NCBI GenBank assembly: GCA_963693315.1
Contig: OY856188.1
Location: forward strand, 245,129,926-245,193,925
DNA length: 64,000 nucleotides
Source of the DNA: Diogma glabrata
Lineage: Eukaryota; Arthropoda; Insecta; Diptera; Cylindrotomidae
Direction of reading: 5' to 3'
In this document: positions 57,256-64,000 of the stretch, one piece after another
Layout: every line of letters starts with the position of its first letter
Position numbering within the stretch: the first letter of the stretch is position 1
The notes under the pieces: generated by a model
Database searches by the model: none
Told to the model about the DNA's origin: nothing
What the model saw: the letters and a program-made list of their open reading frames with translations, nothing else
Translations under genes and position numbers: made by a program

Positions 57256-57723
57256 CTACAGTACATTACAGCAACAGTTGCTCAAAGTTTGATCCTTGGA
57301 ACGAGTGCACAATCCCTTGAGCTTCATATATGGAATTGAAATGAGTCGTAGTTCGCTCGGTATTCTATTTCCTCGGTATGTAACTTCACGATTGATAATA
57401 GTTGAGTGCATCGTGTAGGCGTTAATACAATCTTGAGGAGCAGGCAGAGCAAAATATACAAAAAAACTTTCCTCCGTTAGCAGCCAGTGGGAACTAGAAC
57501 AACCACCCTTATTATATAATGTAGTGACATAAATCACGCCGACCAAACTTGATTCTATGACAAGCATGCAGTAAACTTGTGAATGCGAGGTACCATCACT
57601 GAGTACAGAATAGTCTACGACACTAGAGTTGGAACCAGAAGGAAATAAGTCTATTACGATCACACTGTTACGGCATACACTAGCTTTTAAGTAAACCCAC
57701 TCCATTTCAGGATTCATAGACAA
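57256..57723 (-). CDS. Unrecognised 155-codon ORF
   Basis: Longest open frame of this region, visibly GC-richer than its surroundings and without low-complexity runs. It reads MSMNPEMEWVYLKASV..., with several Cys residues late in the frame and a Cys-rich end (SNCCCNVL). I do not recognise the family. It lies ~670 bp upstream of, and in the same orientation as, the SENP8-like relic, so the two could be parts of one transcription unit or of one captured segment. It may be an exon, a decayed gene or a transposon gene. The start is taken at the first Met after a stop; the true 5' end could be a splice acceptor. Confidence 0.35.
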   Translation of the reverse strand: MSMNPEMEWVYLKASVCRNSVIVIDLFPSGSNSSVVDYSVLSDGTSHSQVYCMLVIESSLVGVIYVTTLYNKGGCSSSHWLLTEESFFVYFALPAPQDCINAYTMHSTIINREVTYRGNRIPSELRLISIPYMKLKGLCTRSKDQTLSNCCCNVL

Positions 57724-59914
57724 AAAAATTTGATTTTTTTTTATTAATTGTAATATTCTAAATTCAATTTTGGCTATGCATAACCATTACACATGCCTTA
57801 AACTAACATTGTTCTTGGTTCAATTTTTCAATAATTAAATAGAAATGAAAATAAACTAATTAATACTCGGTACACACACTAAAATTAGTTCTTTAAATAT
57901 GGCTACTTATCACTCTAAACAAAAAAAAACTTTTTATGTAACTGTTTTATATTTATGGACAACACGAACACGTAATCAATATTTTTTTCTTATTTTAATT
58001 TTTCTTTGTATTTGCGTTACTTAAGCAAACTCATTGGTATCAATTTAATTTGGACTATCTCATGCCCACGTAATACAAAAAAAACTTAAAATTGGGGTTA
58101 GTGTTACTTTGATTTTAATTAACCAAAAGGATACGCTTTACTCCAAGTCTTTATATCCACTCACAAAACGAATGTGTATCACCACACAAAAAAATTACGT
58201 CACGAAACGCTCAATGTCATTACAGACAAATAAATTAAAATGTTTATGGGTTTGTATTTAATTTACTATGATTTTTGTTACCTTATTTCATCTGATTGCG
58301 TAGAATTCCTTACTTTTTCTTTTGGTTTGGATAAACAGACGAAAACAATCACACACCGATCCGCTCTCTTGATGACAAATTGATTTTTCCAACTTGTGAA
58401 TCGCCCGTCAAGTCTTCCATGTTATTTCGTTACAATTGTTTGAAATGGTATTTAGCTGGTCGTATCTTTTCCGTCCGTGGAACCACCAAAATTTCTTAAG
58501 ACCTTTAAAGGGTCCACCACGGATAAAACATCACCACTCTATATCTTTCCAGTAATCAATTTTTTTTCTTAAATATTTATTTTTATGTGGTTAATTTTAT
58601 CCAAGCACAAGTTTTTATGCAGACGTCGAAAAAATCACAAATGAAATGCAAAAAATCATATTGAAATGAAAATGAAAATATACTAAGAGCGCGGTTACAG
58701 GATTTTAGCTGCTATATATAGGTGAATAATAGAATAGATAACGCAGTTTCTTGTAGAGTTTAAAAATTATCGTTATTTTATTTCTCCTATCAACTGGTTA
58801 TTAGGTTGTAATAGGAATGCGAAGATATTTCAAGGATAGTTACTATTTTCAAAACATTTAAACGAAATATTCATGTAATCAACAAGAGTATGGAATGAGG
58901 ATGAACAACTAATTTTGTAACAGTTTTACAGTGATTTATTAAATAATAGAAAACTACAGGGACTAAATCAAGTCAGACAACTAATTTAATTTGACCAAAT
59001 CAATAGGTGGTTTCCAAATAATCTGTAAGCAATTCTTACGTTAGACAATATCGGACACCTTGATCATATCATTTACAATTAAAACTCGGTAATTCTATAA
59101 AACCAAATCCAGTCTCGCAGTCAATTGGAACCCAGTATTATTAGGGTATCTGATAATTACGTAATGCAACCAGTATTAAGATAACAAACTACAATTGATT
59201 TACAGTAGAATCTCGCTTTCGAGAAGTGGAAAGAAGAATCGATAATGATACATACGACGGTTCGAGGATAATTTCCATACTGATTGCCGGATAAAGTGTT
59301 AAGATAGGAAAACAAATTGATAAATAGGCACATATTTTAGGCTTCACGACAGCAATAGCAGACGGTGGTTATGGATTAAGTTTACGGAGAAATAAACTAA
59401 TCATTATAGTGAAATTACGCCTGTGAGAACGCAGGGTGATCCAAAATCGAGCTATTACACATGAAGAAATTATCTTTATTGGAATACTAAATTAGAATAT
59501 ATTAACAAAGTACTATGAATTAAGTATGATAATAAAACAAAAATATGGAGGGGCTGAAATCTCACAGCTCTGAGATATCAAGACTTCGGTCTGGGTTAAG
59601 GATTTTGATATAGTTTTCGGCAAACAACTTTATGAGGACATGATTTTTAGTTTTGGGCAGTGATGTATATCAAACATAACTCTTTGTTAAAGTACAAGTA
59701 TTTTTTTATCTCTGTTTAGAAATTAATTACAAAACTAACACGAAACATCAATACGTTGTCGGAAAATTATAACAGTTCATAAATTAACATAATTTAGTGA
59801 AAAGATGATACACTCAGCAAACTACTCATAAACCTCTTCATTTAGCGTTTTGAGAAAATATTGCAATATCACAAATTCATATTTCTTTCAAAATTCCAAA
59901 AAAAATTGTAAAAA
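57724..59914. other. No gene recognised
   Basis: AT-rich DNA. Near 58480-58535 a near-palindrome pairs GGAACCACCAAAATTTC with AAGGGTCCACC. Nothing codes convincingly. Confidence 0.45.
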
Positions 59915-60300
59915 TTAAATAAAATCAAACTTTTTCAAAATTCCAAAAATTAGAATAAAATCAAATATTTAAACTTTTTCTAAATTCCAATAATATTCCA
60001 AAAATTCTTTAAAATTCAAACTTTTTCCAAAATTCTAAAAATATTGCAAAAATTATTACAAAATCAAAAATTGAAAATTTTTTCAAAATTCCAAAAATTA
60101 TAATAAAATCAAAAATTAAAAATTATTCAAAATTCTAAAAATATTCCAAAAATTCTTACAAAATCAAAAATTAAAACTTTTTCCGAAATTCTAAAAATAT
60201 TGCAAAAATTATTACAAAATCAAAAATACATACTTTTTCAAAATTCCAAAAATATTTCAAAAACTATAACAAATTTAAAAATTTCCATGTCCAATTTCAA
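59915..60300 (+). repeat. Minisatellite, ~60-bp AT-rich unit
   Basis: About six units built from AAATTCCAAAAATATT, CCAAAAATTCTTACAAAATC and AAAAATTAAAACTTTTTC. Arrays of this kind are non-coding. Confidence 0.75.
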
Positions 60301-60339
60301 TTTAAATTACATTTACGTCATAAAAACAGTTACATTTTT

Positions 60340-60840
60340 TTCCAAAAAATTGGCTAAAAAATAAATGAAATCATTTTTTGACACACTTGACATTATTTTT
60401 TTGACCAACTTTTAATGCCATAATTCTCTATAATAATAATAAAATATCATGTCATACAAACTATTAATTTTATTTTTCTAAAAAAATTGGGTAAAAAATA
60501 AATGAAAACCTTTCTTTTGACACACTTGACAACATTTTTTGACAAACTTATAATGCCATAATTCTCAATAATAATAATAAAAATTCCTTTCAAACAAACA
60601 ATTTTATTTTTGTCCAAAAAATTAGGTCAAAAACTAAATAAAAATCTTTTGACACACTTGACAACATTTTTTGACAAACTTATAATGCCATAATTCTCAA
60701 AAATAATAATAAAATTTCATTTCGAACAAACAATTAATTTTATTTTTTTACCAAAATATTGAGTAAAAAAATAAATAAAAATCTTTCTTTTGACACACTT
60801 GACAACATTTTTTTGACAAACTTATAATGCAATAATCTAG
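60340..60840 (+). repeat. Minisatellite, ~125-bp unit, four copies
   Basis: Each unit contains AAAAAATTGGGTAAAAAATA-like sequence, TTTTGACACACTTGACAACA, TTTTTTGACAAACTTATAAT and GCCATAATTCTCAATAATAA. The four starts are near 60340, 60480, 60610 and 60745. Confidence 0.8.
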
Positions 60841-61200
60841 TTTTTGATCTCACATACCAATCCCGACCATCAAGATTTCTCCAAATTTAATGTTCCTACT
60901 CGTAATCACTTAAAATGAACGTTTTTCAAGCGAAAAATATGAAAATTTACTATTTTTGACACACATAATGGTTTTTGTGACACACTTCCGGTACAGTTAT
61001 CGAACACAGCGTCCTTTTGGACCTGTCCTTTAAGTATACCTATTTTTAGAAAAAAAAATTTTTTGAAATCCCTCCAGCGGTTTTCCCTGCAGCGTAGACA
61101 ATGACGGCCGGCCGGCAGACAGACATACATTTTTTTTTTTTTTTTGCTTTTTTAGAATCAGGAGGTCCTAAAACGTCGAGAAATGTCAAAAAAAGTGGAG
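60841..61200. other. Possible transposon end with polyT tract
   Basis: A GC-richer segment (GACGGCCGGCCGGCAGACAG near 61101) is followed by a 17-T run and TTAGAATCAGGAGGTCC and AACGTCGAGAAATGTC. The last word recurs in reverse at 25833-25848 (CATTTCTCGACGTTTTA), so both places carry the same dispersed repeat. The ORF 60906-61130 spans the repeat and is not taken as a gene. Confidence 0.4.
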
Positions 61201-61446
61201 GTAAGAATTTCACTTTGAGCTCATGAATGTAATACTTAGGTCTTTCAGACCGAAGTAATAAGTTACGAAAGTCGCATGTAATGCAAACCTGAGGTATATG
61301 ATAAATTAGTTAATTTATGAATCAGGGAATTATCCAACGGCGGCGTACTTACTTCGTTACACTGTTTGGCTTGATCTGAGATGTCTCGTATATCTGCACT
61401 ATGGATTGAGGTCAACATTCATCATATTCCTTCTTAAAGGAATGGA

Positions 61447-61755
61447 TTGATTGACGGCTATCTTCATCAAAGTATTGATTCCGGCAAGTTGTCACGATCA
61501 TTATACAGTAAAGGTAAATTCGTAGAAATGACTCTGCGTTCAATAGTAAGCAGCATCGAAAATTCCTTTGAAAGTGGATCTAGGAGAGCTAATCACATAC
61601 AAATATTAGTTACTCTTAAAAGCAGCTTCATTTTATTTAAATACCAAAACAAGGTATTCAGCCCCTTGCAAGATTGCAAAAAACTTTTCCAATTTGTTGC
61701 TAATCACGAAAAATTTATTTCGTCAACTTTAATAGTAAAAGCTCTCTCTTGGTAA
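61447..61755 (+). CDS. Unrecognised 102-codon ORF
   Basis: MIDGYLHQSIDSGKLSRSLY... is open, fairly balanced in composition and less AT-rich than its flanks. I do not recognise it and see no domain, signal peptide or neighbour that explains it. A TAG/TAA-rich, clearly non-coding tract follows. It may be an isolated exon or a chance frame. Confidence 0.2.
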   Translation: MIDGYLHQSIDSGKLSRSLYSKGKFVEMTLRSIVSSIENSFESGSRRANHIQILVTLKSSFILFKYQNKVFSPLQDCKKLFQFVANHEKFISSTLIVKALSW

Positions 61756-64000
61756 CTGCAAGATAAGTCTAATTATCTGTAAGAAAAAAATCAAACAATT
61801 TTTCTATACCTTTTCCCCTGAACTTTTATGTCGTGCTCTCATATAAATAATTTTAGATATATATTTCAAAATTGTACTTCACTTGGGGAATTTTTAAAAC
61901 ATAAGATCCCTAATTTCGTAAATTTTCTTTTATTTATGATAAAACAAATTTTTTTTTGTATTTGTTTCAGGAAACGAAAACGATTCCTTACAAAAAGAAT
62001 GAAGAATAAATTACTCGACATCCCTCTTTGAATCTATTTAATTTAATATTTTAGTTTGGATATATAAAATCCGAACGAGAAAAATGTTTTATCTGGAGGA
62101 CAATTTACGAAATTTGATGTGAAAAAATTGTTTTTCGTTTCGAGAGTGACATTTTTGTCAAAAGTTAATGCATTTCAATTGGATACTTGAAACCTTTATT
62201 GTTGTTGTTTTTGATTATATTTGAGTGATAAGTGTCATATTACAGGAAAAATAAAAAATTGTTTATTGAAAATTCAAAAATTGTGAAACTCTGTTTAGGG
62301 TAACATTTTTAAAACAAAATTGCTTTTTATGACAAATAGAGTGCGATATTATCTCGTTTGAAAACTGTTGATAAAGGGTGATAAAGTTGCAAAAAAGCTA
62401 TCTTAACCATTTTTTCTTTTAAGATTTCAAAGTGCATTAAATCGTTAGATATTGTTTTCAGAAAGCTTGTTATATACTAAAACTTTAAAAATATAGACTA
62501 ACCGTGTCTTAATAATAAAATATTCTTCAATTCGTCACTCACAAAAAAAAAACAAATCACCACTCACCAGTATAGATGATACCCTTGTTCAATCATTATC
62601 AGTTAGTGTTAATCTAAATTGCTTTTCTATTTTTTAGTTTCAACAAATAAAAAACATGAAAAGAAAGAAATTCCTTGATCCCCTTATATTGCTGAATAAT
62701 CCCTTTAAATTGAAAAAAAAAATCAACGACAAATATTTATTCGTACAGAAATAATATCTCAATATGTCAAAGCTTCAAACAAATTTGTGTTCATTTAATT
62801 TGTAACAAAACAAAATTTTATTCATAAATAAATATTAAGGGTATAAATATGACAATCTTTGATGCGAAACATCCCTTATAAATTTATGTAACAACAACAG
62901 AAAAAAATATATTGAACATATTGCTGTCATGTAATTATGTTTAAACAAGTTTTAAACTTTACTTTTAACACTAGATGTAAGGGTTGGCTTTTATCCAAAC
63001 CCGGAAATTTAAAAAAAAAATAAGTAAAAAGTATATAGCAAACTTGTCATATAGTATATAGCAAACTTGTGTTTGCTCTTAAAGATTGACAAAAGCAGCA
63101 CCTGGTATCAACGATAGGACATCCATGGTCATTAGGTTTTAGTAAAACTTTAAAATTCGTTCTGGTCTTCCAACGCTTAATCACAATTCGTGAAGGTATG
63201 TTAATCAATATTCTCTAATATTGATTTAGATCTTTTTTTTACCTTCATGTATTTTATTCTATTGCATTTTGCAAGAGTTGTGAAATATCCAAGCAGAGCT
63301 ATTACGATTGATGTGTTATGGAAAACAGAAGTTTTTCGATCTCGCTGTGGTGATTGTGTTATGGGAGGTTTATTCTGGTAGACCGTGCAGGTCTACCAGG
63401 TGGTCTTGCACGCCATTAAACCCTGCGCTAGCTAACTCGAGCGAAGGTTCTATAGACCAACCTCTTCACAAGAAATTTAGAATAAACTAAACAAAAACAG
63501 CGCGTGCTTACAATACACTACCCAGGTTCTCCAGAAGGGAGATCCGTCATATCACAACCCTCCCTAAATTATAGCTACGTTAGCCCTGCATTATTTTACA
63601 TATATATTTGAACGTTTGAAAAAAAATTATTTAAACTTTAAAAAAAACTAAAAGACTATTTCCAAAAAAAATAAATAAACCAAAAACAAAACTTCCCTGT
63701 AAAATGCTGTCCCACGATGCGTATCTTCATAGGTCCGTCGAATCAACTATCAGACCTCGATCGAAATAATCCTGGTTCCGTTATTCCCATTCTTCTTACA
63801 CTTTACTACCTTTTCCGTTAGGATTTCCAATTGTGAGTATGAGCCCATTAGGTTTTGGTTCCACTTTTCAATATGTACACCGATTCAAACAAAATCGAAT
63901 TTTAACATGTTAAATTAACTTTTATTTCTTAACGTTTATTATCTTTATCTTCATAGTTTTAATACATAATTGATTACACTTGTATAATATTTTTTTTTTA
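61756..64000. other. No gene recognised
   Basis: AT-rich to the window end. A GC-richer patch at 63340-63560 contains an inverted repeat GGTAGACC...GGTCTACC (63379-63400) and may be part of an unidentified repeat. Confidence 0.4.

Noticed and set aside
63379..63420. Possible tRNA or structured RNA around GGTAGACC/GGTCTACC
   Set aside because: Only a short inverted repeat; no tRNA boxes or cloverleaf spacing could be found.

Overview
The window is strongly AT-rich, intron-bearing eukaryotic DNA, almost certainly from an arthropod and most likely an insect. It holds CR1/Jockey-type and RTE-type non-LTR retroelements, Ty3/gypsy-like LTR pieces, a TTAA-flanked piggyBac-like element, a Crypton-type tyrosine recombinase gene and several foldback or long-TIR transposons. 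No confident functional host gene is visible. The best host-gene candidates are a decayed SENP8/Den1 (deneddylase-like) relic at 56.1-56.6 kb and an unrecognised 155-codon ORF at 57.3-57.7 kb. The only long intact retroelement frame is the 1007-aa endonuclease/reverse transcriptase at 7936-10959 (minus).

Layout. 0.4-1.1 kb: a solo LTR with a 4-bp target duplication. 1.8-12.3 kb: a large composite flanked by ~310-bp inverted repeats. It carries two outward-facing genes that start ~350 bp apart around a hairpin. The minus-strand gene encodes a zinc-finger / PIN(XPG)-like / CXC(tesmin-TSO1) mobile-element protein. The plus-strand gene is a spliced Crypton-like tyrosine recombinase. Both are broken: a 324-bp perfect palindrome and a ~1.7-kb repeat-rich block interrupt the first, and a full-length CR1-like element interrupts the second. 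This is the best candidate for an undescribed system in the window.

13-22.4 kb: nested retroelements. A decayed non-LTR fragment is followed by a second CR1 copy split by an LTR element (14477-18074, GTGG target duplication) and, further on, by a 2.8-kb element with ~720-bp TIRs. 25.9-26.3 kb: an RNase H remnant. 27.75-31.2 kb: a foldback element whose arms are ~140-bp tandem units, split by a 2049-bp piggyBac-like insertion. 34.8-39 kb: gag-like, RTE and RT fragments, two SINE-like copies and a second copy of a hairpin repeat.

40.77-44.84 kb: a complete ~4.07-kb DNA transposon with ~600-bp TIRs and a transposase-like gene broken only by two homopolymer frameshifts, with one 63-nt intron. 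47-48.1 kb: RTE-like relic. 48.4-50.8 kb: another decayed CR1 copy. 51.85-52.4 kb: an internally deleted CR1 derivative. 52.8-54.3 kb: a Ty3/gypsy-like integrase split by a non-LTR fragment. 55.5-57.7 kb: SINE-like head, SENP8 relic and unknown ORF. 59.9-60.85 kb: minisatellites. The rest is AT-rich DNA in which I see nothing specific.

All calls rest on motif reading by eye. No database search was possible, and family names are by recognition of conserved motifs.
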